Below are positions 12,494-23,091 of a DNA stretch of 64,000 nucleotides, in pieces (position 1 is the first letter of the stretch; each line of letters opens with the position of its first letter). Source of the stretch: Fulvia fulva. Taxonomy: Eukaryota; Ascomycota; Dothideomycetes; Mycosphaerellales; Mycosphaerellaceae. The stretch covers positions 2,170,001 through 2,234,000 of the forward strand of contig NC_063023.1 of the NCBI RefSeq assembly GCF_020509005.1, in the 5' to 3' direction. The translations under genes were made by a program, and so were the position numbers. The notes under the pieces were generated by a model that saw only the letters and a list, made by a program, of their open reading frames with translations, did no database searches and was not told the DNA's origin.

Positions 12494-12668
12494 TGTTGTG
12501 AATCAGGTGACTTGGGTACCATATTAGTCAGGACTTGGCACACACACCCTATATCAGCAATATCTGTAGCCACCATAGATACATCTTATGCAATTCAGAA
12601 GGTATCTGATCACCCTTATTGTTTCATGGTTCAGCAAGCTTGTACACTCGTCAATCACCCCTACAACA
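12494..12668 (+). repeat. 3' LTR of Copia-1
   Basis: It is 175 bp, ends CA, and is followed by the target duplication CGTAG. A RIP-mutated copy of this LTR in the second duplication unit (24,703-24,795 plus 30,416-30,497) was split by Copia-2. Confidence 0.9.
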
Positions 12669-13037
12669 CGTAGCTTACTACATTAGCGCAGGATGGCTTG
12701 TTCGCTTTCTACCGTTCGTCGTTCTGCTCATGCATCGATGCTACAACTTTTCAAGGCCTGATCTGCAGTACGCACCACAGAGGTAGCATGACTTGTGCGT
12801 TTCTGCACGATGCGGGCATCGGGATCCCTGATTCGCAAAATCTTCCATGCAGAGGTACATGAGGACAGCCACTCGCAACAATGCGGTACATTGCCGAGAG
12901 TTCTGCGGCAATGTTGCTATTTGAAGTTGATCTGCCCGCAGACAATGTTCTCAGAGCGCGACTCTTCTTTCTGAGCGCAGGCAAAGACGTCGTCTCGACA
13001 TCTTGAATTCGGACCAGCGTACTGAGTGCGTGCCATC
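12669..13037. other. Upstream region of the FAD oxidoreductase gene
   Basis: This is non-coding by inspection. It starts with the right target duplication of Copia-1, so the element sits about 370 bp upstream of the ATG and may have displaced the original promoter. No clear TATA box is seen. Confidence 0.4.
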
Positions 13038-14471
13038 ATGTTTGGCGCTTTGGTCGCGTTCTTTGTCATCGCGAGATGCACTGCGCTTGACGCACGCCAT
13101 GGTTCTCGAGATCATCATAGCATCAAGCGAGATGTCTGCGTAGTCGGAGGTGGATCGAGCGGCACATATGCTGCCGTTCGTCTGCAGCAGATGGGCCACA
13201 GCGTTGTCCTGATCGAAAGAGAAGCTCGACTTGGAGGTAGATTTTGTTCTAGCAAAGTCTTTAGGCAACACACATGCTGACTGGAAGCGTTGGCAGGTCA
13301 CGTAAACACATATCGCGATCCAGTCACGAATACGACTGCGGATTATGGCGTCCAAATCTTCTCGAATCGGACAGTCCTCCGCAACTTCTTCAAGCATTTC
13401 GAGATACCCTTGGTCAAGCTCCCTCAGGGCTCAGGCATGCCCAAAACCACCAACTTTCGCACCGCAGAACCAGTGAAGGCTTCGGACCCCTCGGCGGAAC
13501 AGCTCGCGCAGGCTTTACTCGCATATGATGCTCAGCTCGCAAAGTACCCAGGCCTGGCAGATGGATTCATCTTACCTTCTCCGGTGCCCGAGGATCTCCT
13601 TCTAGATTTTGGTGATTTCTTGCGGAAATATGATCTGGAAGTCTTGGCTAACCTGTTCTTCGCCTACAATCAAGGAGCTGGAAACATACTGGCGCAACCT
13701 ACTCTGTACATGATGAAGTACTTTGATCACATCCAAGTGCAAGACATTTCCCAGTCGGCCTTCGTCATGAATGGTCTGTCTGACAACCAGCTGCTCTATG
13801 ATCGTGCACAGAAGGAGCCTGGCAAGAACGTCTTGCTGGACACTGATATCCTCAAGATCAGACGCAGCCGGAAGGGTCATGTTGTTCGTGTCATGACACC
13901 AGGTGGCCCAAAGACCATTCACGCGAAGAAGTCACTACTGGCGATCCCACCAACGGTATCAAATCTAAAGTTTCTGGATCTCGATCCAGCGGAAACGATT
14001 GTGTTTTCCAAGCTTAACGGCAGCTCATACTGGGACGCTGTAGTACAAGACATTGGCATACCCAACACCCAGACAGTACGGAACATCGACCCAGAGGCTG
14101 CTCTCGACGTCCCAGCTTTACCTGCGCTATACAGCTTGTCGAGCACGAAGTTTGACAAAACGCATTTTGCTTACTACGGAAGCCCTGCAAAAGCCTCCGA
14201 AGACGAGGTCAGGTCTACCATACTTGATACACTGAGACGGCTACGTGGAGGTTCAAGCCAAGATGCTAAGATCGTTGAGCTGCACGATCACACTCCATTT
14301 ATGCTGACAGCCCCGAAAGAAGACGTTGCGGCTGGCTTCTACGATAAGATGCTTGCTTTGCAGGGACATAAGAATACGTGGTGGACGGGCGCTGCGTGGC
14401 AATTACAGGCCACTGCGCAGCTTTGGAATTACACCGAGTGCAATGTTTTGCCGAGATTGTTAGCTGGATAG
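13038..14471 (+). CDS. Secreted FAD-dependent oxidoreductase (amine oxidase-like fold)
   Basis: Exon 1 (13,038-13,236) and exon 2 (13,297-14,471) with a 60-nt intron (TGCTGAC branch, GGCAG acceptor) encode 457 residues. A signal peptide ([19 protein letters not shown]) precedes the Rossmann FAD-binding segment, [10 protein letters not shown] with Gly37-Gly42, the ribose-binding acid Glu60 and the ARLGGH motif at 64-68. Splicing is confirmed because it rebuilds the conserved LGGHVN motif. Fungal relatives are annotated as flavin-containing amine oxidases or beta-cyclopiazonate-dehydrogenase-like enzymes. The substrate cannot be inferred here. This is the intact copy; the RIP-destroyed duplicate lies at 30,867-32,300. 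The in-frame GTG at 13,026 was not taken as the start because the ATG gives a clean signal peptide. Confidence 0.85.
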
Positions 14472-14762
14472 ATGAAGTTGTATCACTACTCGGCTTGCGG
14501 CCGATATGATTTAGGATCTGCCCAGTCCAGCAGTATGACATGGAAGCTGATGGAAGAACAGCGTTTGTATGCAAACAGTGGGAGCTGAGCTGGAGCGGCT
14601 TCTTGCAGCTTTGGCTGTCAGAGCTTCTCTCCAGTCCTGATACCTCTGGCACAACCTCTCAACCTCTCAATCCTTTCTTCTGTAGAACTCTTGACCTTCC
14701 CACGCCTAAATCACAGCCCATCGACAGTACCCAGATCAAGTCACACAAATCGCTCCATCATC

Positions 14763-15629
14763 ATGACCAAGATCAAGAACATGGCGCCCTGCGACCCAGA
14801 CAAGCAAGGTGAGTCTTATGACACCGCTCGTTCCCTATCTATGCCAGACTGACATTTTCGAGAAGCCACACAAGATCAGTCGCAGAAGCCGGCTGATGTC
14901 GACAGCCTTGCTGGCGCCTTCGAAGTCGTCTCCCTCGGCGACATCTTCACGCCCGCCAACTCCAAGGCGGTCAGCACTATCGACGACAACGAAAGCTCCA
15001 AGATCAAGGTCGAGACCCCTGAGAAGGCCTCAAACATCCACTCCCCGCTCCGCCTACGAGGCTCTCCCACAGCTGGCGACGACAAGACCAAGGATGACAC
15101 CGTCGGCGACGGCAAGCCCGTCCACGTCAAGGTCGAGAAGAGCAAGTGTGTCTACACTGAGATCGAGAAGAACAAGCCTGTCTACACCAAGGCCGAAAAC
15201 AACAAGCCAATCCCCAGTTCTCCGCCGTACTACACTCCACCAACGTCGCCCAGCGGCGCACGTCTCGCCCGCAAGATCTGTCGCTCCTGCCAGACACCCG
15301 CCGTGAAGTGCATCACTAGCATCTTCAACGAGAACGGCAATGCCGGACGACCCTACTGGGCCTGCCCAAACCGACAGTGTGAGGCCACCAAGAAGAGTGA
15401 CTTCGAGAAAGGCTGGGTCAGCTGGGGCGATAGCAAAGGCATTGATGACAAGAATCCTACCTGCTTCTGCGACGTTCCGAGTCGTCAGGACAGAATCTGC
15501 AAGGACGGAGGCAAGAAGGGATTGGGCTTCTGGACTTGTGCTGAAGGCGAGTGCGACTACTACTCTGAGGATCTCTTTGGCGTCTTCAACGCAGAGGTCA
15601 CCCGGTACTTCTGGCCCTGGTTGGTATGA
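14763..15629 (+). CDS. GRF-type zinc-finger protein (two fingers)
   Basis: Exon 1 (14,763-14,808) and exon 2 (14,863-15,629), with a 54-nt intron, give 270 residues. Residues 16 to about 150 are polar and probably disordered, with Lys/Glu-rich repeats (VKVEKSKCVYTEIEKNKPVY). Two zf-GRF modules follow. The first runs C155-x2-C158...C165...RPYWACP (178-184)...C188 with GWVSWGD. The second has CFC...RICKDGGKKGLGFWTC...C. GRF fingers bind single-stranded DNA or RNA and occur in topoisomerase III, NEIL3 and APE2; here the fingers stand alone with no catalytic domain. The protein ends with an aromatic tail, RYFWPWLV. A role in nucleic-acid binding is inferred from the domain. The RIP-mutated duplicate is at 32,592-33,458. 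Confidence 0.8.
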
Positions 15630-16568
15630 GTGCTTTGGGACTGCGTGGGCCTACTGTTTTCAGTCGTGATGTGCTTTCGAGAAACGCATTGAAAGTCGAG
15701 ATAAACATGCTCGTTGGACTATGAGGAGCGCACTCGAAGGACGGGGTTCTCGATGTCTCTGCAGGAGGCACGAAGCATCTGTGGACGCGCCTATGCCCAT
15801 CAGGTCGTACTGCCAGGAATGAGTAGGGAGATATTATAGCAATATCAGACATTGAACGTTTTACGATCAAGCCATGATGTACGATTATGCTTTCACCTGT
15901 TCACAGAAGGTACTTCACATAGCAGTATCATTGGCGAACAGCCAGTTTTGCGCCTGGGGTACCATATAGCGCTGCTCGAAACACTTCATCGATATTGCAC
16001 AGCTGATGAGCTGTTTGCGTAGCTTGCTCCTGTCTTGCCGTAGTCAGAGCGGAACCGCCGCCTCGAGCAACGCCACAGCCAATGCAATACCACTGTTCGT
16101 ATGAACATCATGAATATCATGCATACGGCACCACTCGACTGTACAGTCAATGAGTATCATCGCTTACCTTCATCCCGCGAAGCGTCGTCGAGATGTGTTG
16201 CAGAACATTCACGTGTGAAATCGGGTGAGTGAATGTAGAGGGCTGAATTTGCCCCGCGCTGATTGATCCTGAGGCACGATTCTCCCTCAGCGCGGGTCCG
16301 AGCACTTTCTCGAAAGAGCACCAAACATTCTTTGGCAAATTGATGTGCACCACGTCGCCTCGACTTCACACTCACCTGAGTGCATCTACAAAACCGCGAC
16401 TGCGTCAACGGCCTCGCACTCCTCCACAACAACCACAACATTCCTCACCTCCCACACGTCCTCTAGATATCTTCCGCAAGTTGTTCCCTCCCGCGCCGCA
16501 CCTACTCGAGATCGCGTCGCCCGGCGCACGCACATCACCACCACTGCCTTCAGGACAGGCTGCCGACC
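15630..16568. other. Intergenic region between the zf-GRF and Hsp70-like genes
   Basis: Open frames here (15,598-15,870 minus, 16,147-16,441 minus, 16,345-16,587 plus) are short, overlapping and lack recognisable domains. The 200 bp before 16,569 is rich in C, A and CT runs, as in fungal promoters. Confidence 0.4.
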
Positions 16569-19191
16569 ATGGCGTCCGTTCAGGTGATGCGAGTGGTGAT
16601 CGACTGGGGTACTACTCACGGCAAGGTCTGTGTATTCTCGGGTATCTTGGTCCGACTGGCCTTACTGACGATGCTCAGGCGGCGGTATATGTCGGCGAAA
16701 AGGGGACTTTCCTCTCGAGCCCTGGACTCGCCCACATTGTGCAATTCAGCAGTCCAACAGGTACATCTGGGTCTTTCCCAATGGCGGCTGGCTACTTTGG
16801 GCCCGAAACCGAGTTCAGATGGGGATGAGACCTCGACTACAAGCTACAGAAGAACGAGCTTCCCGAGGAGAGTGCCATCAACGTCGCAAAACTGTCGCTA
16901 TATCCCAACCACAAGAGCGCAGCCATCGCAAAACAAGTCGAAGAACGCCTAGAAGCTGCAGGACGTACCAAGCCACAGTTCATCGCGGATCATCTCAAGG
17001 CGATGTGGCCTGCGATCATAGCCTATGCGAAGACTCAGTTTGATGATGCCGAAGAAGACTATGTCGATGGCCTGGACAAAGAGCTCCAGATGAGTGTTCC
17101 CCTGTTGTGGTACCCAAGCTCCAACAAGATCATGTCTGAAGCCGCAGAGCTGGCTTCATTGCCCAGGACCGAGCTTGTGTTGGAGCCAATCGCTGCGGCA
17201 GCCTGCGTTCTCGATGCCATAACGGCCAATAGCTGGAACAAATCAAAGTTCGACCTTAAGCGTCTGGCGAAAGGCAAGCTCATACAGGTGGTCGACCTGG
17301 GGGGAGGGACTTGTGTACGTATCAAGCGGCCTACTGTACTCCGACGCAGCACTAACAAGCATGCCAGGACAATGTCACCTGTAGGGTGTCCAAGGAGTCG
17401 GCCAACGGCGCCACAATGGGGCTCGAGGTAGTGAGTCAGCCGAGTGGTACGTCTTCGTCAGCTTACTATATCGTCGGATGCTGACGACCTCTAGGCGGGT
17501 TATGCGGCTCTTACTTTATCGACCAAGAGTTCCTCAAGTGATTGGAGACATCGCCCGAAGTTGTCGGTGCTGAGGGGCTCGCAAATGCTGCAAGGTCAAT
17601 CGGGCTGAGTGTCGAGTCGTTTTCTGCTAAAGCTCGGCGCGAGTTCGAGCTTGCCAAGATCAAGAACGGGCGATGGTCATCATTTGAGCTGATCAGAGTG
17701 TCTGCTGGTGATGGAAGACGATTCTCGGTCGATCTCCCTCTGTAAGTCGCCACATCCGCACCCTTCGAATCCAGACTGACTTCTCGATAGAGATAAGATG
17801 ATCGAGCTCCACAGGACTGTTATTGCTGAGGTGATCGAAGAGACGAAGAAGCAGCTTGTCCCCGGCACTGAGGTAGGCTTGCATCACCATCCATGGGGAC
17901 TGATATTGACAAAGAACAGGCAATCTTCCTGACGGGCCGGTTCGGCGACTCCAAACTCTTGTTCGATGCAATGTGTGAAGAGTTCGGCAGCAAGGTTGTT
18001 TACAACACCGTCCGGATCAATGGAGCCCAGGTGGAAGCTGTCGTCACCGGAGCCCTGATGCGCTATACTGGCATCATCTCACGCACCCTGCCAACTCGCT
18101 ACACCTTCGGCATACAGCGTGTCGAGAGAGCTGACCCGAAGAAGCATCCCGACGCCTACTAATTTCCAGGTGACATCGACAAAGATGATGGGAGCAAGTA
18201 CACCAAGATCTCGGAGAACTGGGCCATCGTCAAGTATGATGCGTACATCGAGAAGCTTCCCGTGGTAGAGGGTCGATGGAGCTCGCTGCTGAACAAAGTA
18301 CCACCTTTTGTGCCGTATGAAATGATGCAGCAGCTGACATAAAGCAGGACACTGTCACCGACCAAGACCCATACATCAGCGAGTCAACCTGGTTACAGTA
18401 CATCATGCCGCTGGGTACTTCGCGGGTGACAGAGACGGTTTACTGGACCGAGGGCGATATCACCGACCATCAGCCGATCTACTCGGACGTCCAGGCTTTC
18501 GACCAGAACAATACCATCAAGAGCAACATCGAGGTCTGGGAGACTAAAACTGTGACTTTCGACCCAGCGAGACACAACTTCAAAGTGAGCTACGACAAGG
18601 ACGACCAGAAGCAGTATAAGGCCTTCGGCCGTATGCGCCTCACCTCGTCTGGACCTAATACCAAGATCGAGTGGCAGTTTGTGAGCCCGAGCGCCAAGCC
18701 ACCTGACAGTAAGTAGCTGCTACAGCTAAGACCGCTCGACTGCCGCTGACCTAATCGTAGAGCGGGGCCGCCCAAAGCAGAACCAGAAGACAATTGTGAT
18801 CAAGCAAGACGAGATCATCAGCGAGCATAGCTTCGTGCTCCGCTCAGAGACTCGCAATCCGTTTCCTCACGACGATGTCGTCTCGGGGCCGGTCCTTCCA
18901 GCCCAAGCCGTCTCGTCCGCTGCCGAATCGCAGCCTGATGCTCCGCTCGAGGAACCATCCAAAGATGTGGAGATGTCAGGTACAGTAGGTATGAGTGAGG
19001 GAATTGAAGAGGCGGTCGAGGAGGGAGTTGAAGAGATAGTCGAGGAGGTGCAGCGTCGCGTTCGTAGGCCGACCCAACGTGGAGCAGAGATGCAAGCGGA
19101 GAGGGACAGGAGGAGAAAGAAGAACGGGACAACTCCACGCAAGCAGCACATCCTGCCGGACTCGGATGGATACATGGACATTGATGCCTAG
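16569..19191 (+). pseudogene. Hsp70-like ATPase gene with in-frame stops (copy 1)
   Basis: Eight exons can be traced (16,569-16,625; 16,679-17,314; 17,368-17,446; 17,495-17,741; 17,791-17,872; 17,920-18,297; 18,348-18,708; 18,761-19,191), all with 47-57-nt introns and consistent phases. They give about 756 codons. The N-terminal half is an actin-like ATPase of the fungal Hsp70-like family: phosphate-1 loop VIDWGTTHGK, phosphate-2 loop VVDLGGGTC and the adenosine motif FLTGRFGDS. The C-terminal part is long, acidic then basic (RRRKKNG). Three in-frame stops remain: TGA 16,826-16,828 after FRWG, TGA 17,539-17,541 in FLK-stop-LETSPEV where Trp fits, and TAA 18,160-18,162. The first and third could be bypassed by alternative introns (16,761-16,829; 18,119-18,169 with TACTAAT branch), the second cannot. 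The duplicate shares all three sites. Confidence 0.75.
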
Positions 19192-19509
19192 GTCGGAGCA
19201 CCTAGAATATGGTCTAATGACTGGCGAACCAATGTGCGAGCCCGATTGAGGTTGCTGAGCAGGCTGTCCGGAATCATCTGCGCTTTCACATGTCAGATTC
19301 CTCCCAGCAATGATTGCAGTATGTACGAGGCTCGACATTTCCCTGACGTGGGAATACAGAGAGCAAGATGAATGTTTCCTTCTGACTCCATGGCGTTCCA
19401 ATTCCAGGTTGTGAATGTGTCGTTTGCTGTGTCATATGTCGTATTTTTCGTGGTCCGTGCGACTAGCGCGGCGCTTTGTCTGCTTTGTGCGTAATCTCAA
19501 ATTCGAATC
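19192..19509. other. Short intergenic region
   Basis: No feature is recognised between the Hsp70-like gene and the unrecognised gene. Confidence 0.4.
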
Positions 19510-21405
19510 ATGCAAAGCAACAGAACTTCAACTGCATCAACCAACGCGCTTATCCCTCATTGCACACAATTACCATACGCCAGAGGCACCGAAAAGTTTG
19601 GAACTCCAGGCCACACGACTCGCGACATGGATCCTCTCAACTGTGAGTTCATGGTCGCCGTACTCACTCGGATCGACGCAGAGTTAGGAGTGCACAACAC
19701 CGCCGCCGAGCAGCAACAGTTCTTCGAGAACTTACTCGCCTCCCAACCACTGTACTTCAGCACTGTCAAGGCAGTCTCAGCTCGAGGCCCCAATGACATG
19801 AAGTTGCTCGATGCAGACAGCTGCCTGGCAAAGCCCAAGCGCTTGATACGGGACAGGATGGAAGCCGGAAACTATGCCACCCGTATAGCACGTGTTTTCG
19901 CCGAAGGTAGCGCGTGTTTTCCACTAACATTCTTAACCGCAATCGAATATACTAGGAACGCAGAGGAGTCGTCCTCGGCTTAGGGCCGACTCGCGCATCC
20001 TACCGTCGAGGACATAACTCCTAAGTCGGCGGCCGGTATCGACGAGGTAGTGTCTAGTAATAAGAGCGATAATAAAGTCTCCGAGAATCAGTCCGACTAG
20101 GATAACACCTATGTAGAGGGTGTGCGGCCAAGTCGGAAGCGGAAGGAAGGTCCTACTACTAACGAGAAGACTACGAACAAGAAGTAGAAGACTACTGATC
20201 ATCTAAGGAAGAGACCGCACCCGAGCAACTTTCCGCTAATAACCGAGGAGACATCTACCGTAAATGCCTAGGTTGCTTAAGCAATTAGTATAAGCGGTGA
20301 CGCACTACCTACTAAGAAGCGCAAGAGACCTCATCAAGATAGAGATAACTTATAGCCGCCGGGTAGTCGTAAGAGCCCGAAGCTTTCTATACCCTCGTTA
20401 CCCCGACTAAGTACTATAGTATCGTCGTTAGGCACGAGATTTAGTAAGGATTCTTTATAAACCTAGACGAAGACGCCCTCGACACACGATATAACATCGA
20501 AACTAATAAACGACGCTATCGACCTAATCTCCGAAGGCGTAAGAGACGATCTCGCCCCGCGTATTACTAATAGAACAACGGCGGAAGGTGTAGAACAAGG
20601 GTAGCAAACGCCGTATACGAACGAGACCTAAAAGACATCTACTACTACGGCCTAAAACTATTAAGCTCGGCAGGGGTCAACTTCAAACTCGGAGCCGAAT
20701 CGAACAACGGCTTCCGAAGATACAGCTCGATTAGTAAGCTAGCGGGAAGAGATATTCCCTAGAGAAGTCAATACGGACGCCGCGGAGAACTTAAGACTGT
20801 CTAAAGAAGATTATTAGCCCGCTAATTCCGCTCTAAAGCTACCTATGTTCAATCCTAGCAAGGTCCTAGGTATACCGGGCGAGGATATACGGACAATATA
20901 TACGGTTCTGAACAGGGCGATTACTAACACTATAGGCTACTTATACACTGACCTTGAGCATAAGGGACTAGGTGGACTATATATAGGATCTCCGACCAAC
21001 CTCGAGCCTAGACCTATTGCCGCGCTTCGAGAGCTATACGCGTAGATCTTCGGTTATGCCTAGGAGAAAACTCTGCCTAAACTTATAGCCACTAGTAATG
21101 TAGATATGCAGACACTACTTAAGGCTTTGATATGCGCCTTCTTAACTATTAAAGTGTTCCGTAAGAAGCTACTATAGAACTCTCCTATAGATTGTCTTAC
21201 GGACCCTAGTCTTACGCCGATAGACAAGTACTTTCGACGATACTTAGAAGCGAAGAGGGTCAAATACGAGAAGGTAGTATATATAGCTGCTTTCGACTAG
21301 ATCAAAGACGAGGAATTCTAGAACACTATAGTTATAGAAGCGGTAGAGGTACTGACAACTGAGTTCGCGTTCACCGTTATAGACCAGATTACTCTATTCC
21401 GAAAG
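19510..21405 (+). pseudogene. Unrecognised gene, copy 1: intact 5' part, RIP-mutated 3' part, truncated at the duplication junction
   Basis: The frame opens at ATG 19,510 and is clean through 19,980 (N-terminal NCEFMVAVLTRIDAELGV, ending NAEESSSA). From 19,925 on it carries dense CpA to TpA changes and TAG/TAA stops, and at 21,405 it fuses to Copia-1 sequence, losing its last 109 codons. The same frame in the other copy continues to 39,561, giving a parent product of about 740 residues. Its layout is a helical N-terminal region, a long acidic and Lys/Arg-rich disordered middle and a conserved-looking C-terminal domain. I do not recognise the family. The two basic clusters (SRKRKEG, TKKRKRP) could be nuclear localisation signals. 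Confidence 0.6.
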
Positions 21406-21984
21406 CTTTACTAAGGCCTGAAATCTATACAGATTCAGACTTTTCTAGGGATCCCTTAGACAGATCTATATCTAGGCTCCTAATCAAGATGGCTAGAGGC
21501 CTAGTAGTATAGAAATCTGCCCTCTAGAAGGAGGTAGTGCTCTCTAGTACTGAGGCAGAATATGTGGCCCTTACTGAATGCTATAGAGAAGTAATGTGGA
21601 TAAGGAACCTCCTGTAGGAGACTTAAAAGATGATAGGATAGAAAGCATCCCTATCTAAAATCTTTGTGGACAACTAGTTAGCTATTAAGCTTATAAGGGA
21701 TCACTCTAACCACAAAAGGACAAAGCATGTCAGGCTCAGGAATCACTTCTGCAGATAGATTCATAAGTAAGGTGTTATTGTGGTTGAAAATATCCTAACA
21801 ACCCTTCGGCTAGCAGACTGGCTTATAAAGCCAAAGTCCCTAAACCACATTCTCTAAGAAGGCATTCACACTAAGGCATAATCTCATTTGTTACTAGATA
21901 CTATAGGAAATTTCATTTGTTCAAAGCACATTCATTTGTATTAACTTTTAGAGCTATCTACTTATTATTAGGGACCTATCAGGG
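21406..21984 (+). mobile_element. Copia-1 3' fragment, part 1 (duplicated, RIP-mutated)
   Basis: This is the duplicated copy of 11,665-12,243 (RNase H end and downstream region). It carries extra TG to TA and CA to TA changes relative to 11,665-12,243 and ends at the insertion site of the gag-only element (target AGGG). Confidence 0.9.
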
Positions 21985-22313
21985 TGTTAGGAACCGCTGT
22001 ACGTTATCCCAACCGGGCTTGGATCTTTGCAATGATGTCTCTGACTCGTTGAGAAGGTAGTGGTCCCAAACAGTATATGGTGTATACTTGAAATGAGTTG
22101 AGCACGAGGCTCCTATCTACTTGCAAAAGAGCGTCGTCTATATAGTGCCGTGTCTTGGCGTAACTGATCAAACTGATCAGACTGATCACTGAGCATACTG
22201 ATCAGACTGAGCGCTCAGTTGCCAAGGTCTCTGAGCTGATCAGTTTCGGATTCTCCCACTAGTGTCTAGGCATCGATTGGTTGGCTGGAGCTTCCCCAAA
22301 CCGATCCGTAACA
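21985..22313 (-). repeat. 3' LTR of the gag-only element
   Basis: It is 329 bp and contains a cluster of CTGATCA palindromes (about 22,162-22,252). It lies next to the polypurine tract, so it is the 3' LTR in element orientation. Confidence 0.9.
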
Positions 22314-22393
22314 CCATCCCCCTTCTAGCTTAGTTCCGTCCCGGAACTTCTCACATAAGCCCGCTGTTCTTCATCGTTTGCCTGGGCATCGCA

Positions 22394-22984
22394 ATGTCTC
22401 CTCCTTCCATTTCTTCCAAAAGTTCCCTCCGTCGACAAGCCCTTGCTGTCGACATACAACGATCCGGTATCGAGATGGCCCCCTGCCATCACTGTCGGTC
22501 CGCTCGAGTCGCTGCCACCGAGCAGCGCCCAAAATGTGTCGTTTCGCCCCGGTCGGGAAAATGCTCGGAGTGTGTGAGGAAGGGTTACTCTGATCGCGAC
22601 GTGACCTTATCCGCACCCGAGTGGACGAAGTTTCGCGACGTTCGTGATGGCCTCCAGCGAGACCTCGAGCGTGCGGAGGAGAAGGAGGTGGAGCTTCTCC
22701 ATCAGCAGGCCGAGCTCGCTCAGCGCATTATTCGCCAAAAGGCGAAGAAGATCCGTCTTCGCAAACAGCTTCGCCTCGCGTCCGGCAAGGCCGACGACGC
22801 CGTAGCGAAGGAGCTCGAAGATCTCGAGGCGGCGGAGGAGGAAGAAGTGGAGGAGTCTGCTGGGGTGGAGACCGCGTCGTCGTACAAGGAATTCGATCCT
22901 TGGCAGATGTCGGTCCAGGATTGGAACCAGCTGTGCGATCCTTCTTTTCCTTGGGTCGTGCCTCCTCTGGCCTCATCGTCGTAA
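22394..22984 (+). CDS. Zn-cluster-like, coiled-coil protein encoded antisense in the gag-only element
   Basis: ATG at 22,394 opens a 196-codon frame running opposite to gag. Residues 31-60 hold a Cys motif, C31-x2-C34-x13-C48-x8-C57-x2-C60, resembling a Zn2Cys6 (Gal4-type) cluster that lacks the sixth Cys. Residues about 75-150 form a long charged coiled coil (LERAEEKEVELLHQQAELAQ), followed by an acidic run and a Trp-rich tail. A possible 58-nt intron (22,981-23,038, GTAAGT...CTAG) would replace the stop and add SNQEAAV. From memory, similar small Cys plus coiled-coil proteins are common as unnamed proteins in fungal genomes near gypsy-type elements; I cannot verify this here. The frame is open and RIP-free in an element under little apparent decay, which suggests it is real. 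Its function is unknown. Confidence 0.6.
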   Translation: MSPPSISSKSSLRRQALAVDIQRSGIEMAPCHHCRSARVAATEQRPKCVVSPRSGKCSECVRKGYSDRDVTLSAPEWTKFRDVRDGLQRDLERAEEKEVELLHQQAELAQRIIRQKAKKIRLRKQLRLASGKADDAVAKELEDLEAAEEEEVEESAGVETASSYKEFDPWQMSVQDWNQLCDPSFPWVVPPLASSS

Positions 22985-23091
22985 GTTATTGTTCCAGTAG
23001 TCTTTTATCCGTTGCTGTTGTTGACTTCTGTGTCCTAGGTCATCAAATCAAGAAGCCGCTGTTTGATGCCTTTGTCGTCAGGTCGTTTCTG

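Larger units (their letters stand above)
7097..12668 (+). mobile_element. Copia-1: Ty1/copia LTR retrotransposon, complete but RIP-inactivated
   Basis: The 5,572-bp element is bounded by 175-bp LTRs (TG...CA) and a 5-bp target duplication CGTAG (7,092-7,096 and 12,669-12,673). In order it carries gag (from about 7,474), a zinc knuckle of spacing CX2CX3HX4C (about 8,240-8,275), integrase (about 9,270-9,590, with WFSDQGGEFNN and PKQNGIAE), reverse transcriptase (about 10,722-11,357, YVDDF) and RNase H (about 11,690-12,116, YTDSDFSGDPSDRSTSG). This order, integrase before reverse transcriptase, defines the copia superfamily. Many in-frame TAG codons sit where Gln or Trp is expected (CAG to TAG, TGG to TAG), so it cannot make a polyprotein. 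Its 3' kilobase (11,665-12,668) is the left end of the tandem duplication. Confidence 0.93.
11665..21405 (+). repeat. Tandem duplication, unit 1 (9,741 bp)
   Basis: It runs from inside the RNase H region of Copia-1 to inside the unrecognised gene. At 21,405/21,406 the sequence jumps from that gene (GAAAG) straight back to the Copia-1 sequence that starts at 11,665. No microhomology is obvious at the join. Compared with unit 2, unit 1 is free of copy-specific RIP changes up to 19,878 and RIP-mutated from 19,925 to 21,405. Confidence 0.95.

Noticed and set aside
18119..18169. A ninth intron in the Hsp70-like gene that would remove the TAA
   Set aside because: The branch (TACTAAT) and acceptor are good, but the donor GTGTCG is poor and the segment reads as coding (DPKKHPDAY). 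Kept only as an alternative.
21401..21410. Microhomology at the duplication join
   Set aside because: GAAAG occurs near both breakpoints but is offset by four bases in Copia-1, so it does not overlap at the join.
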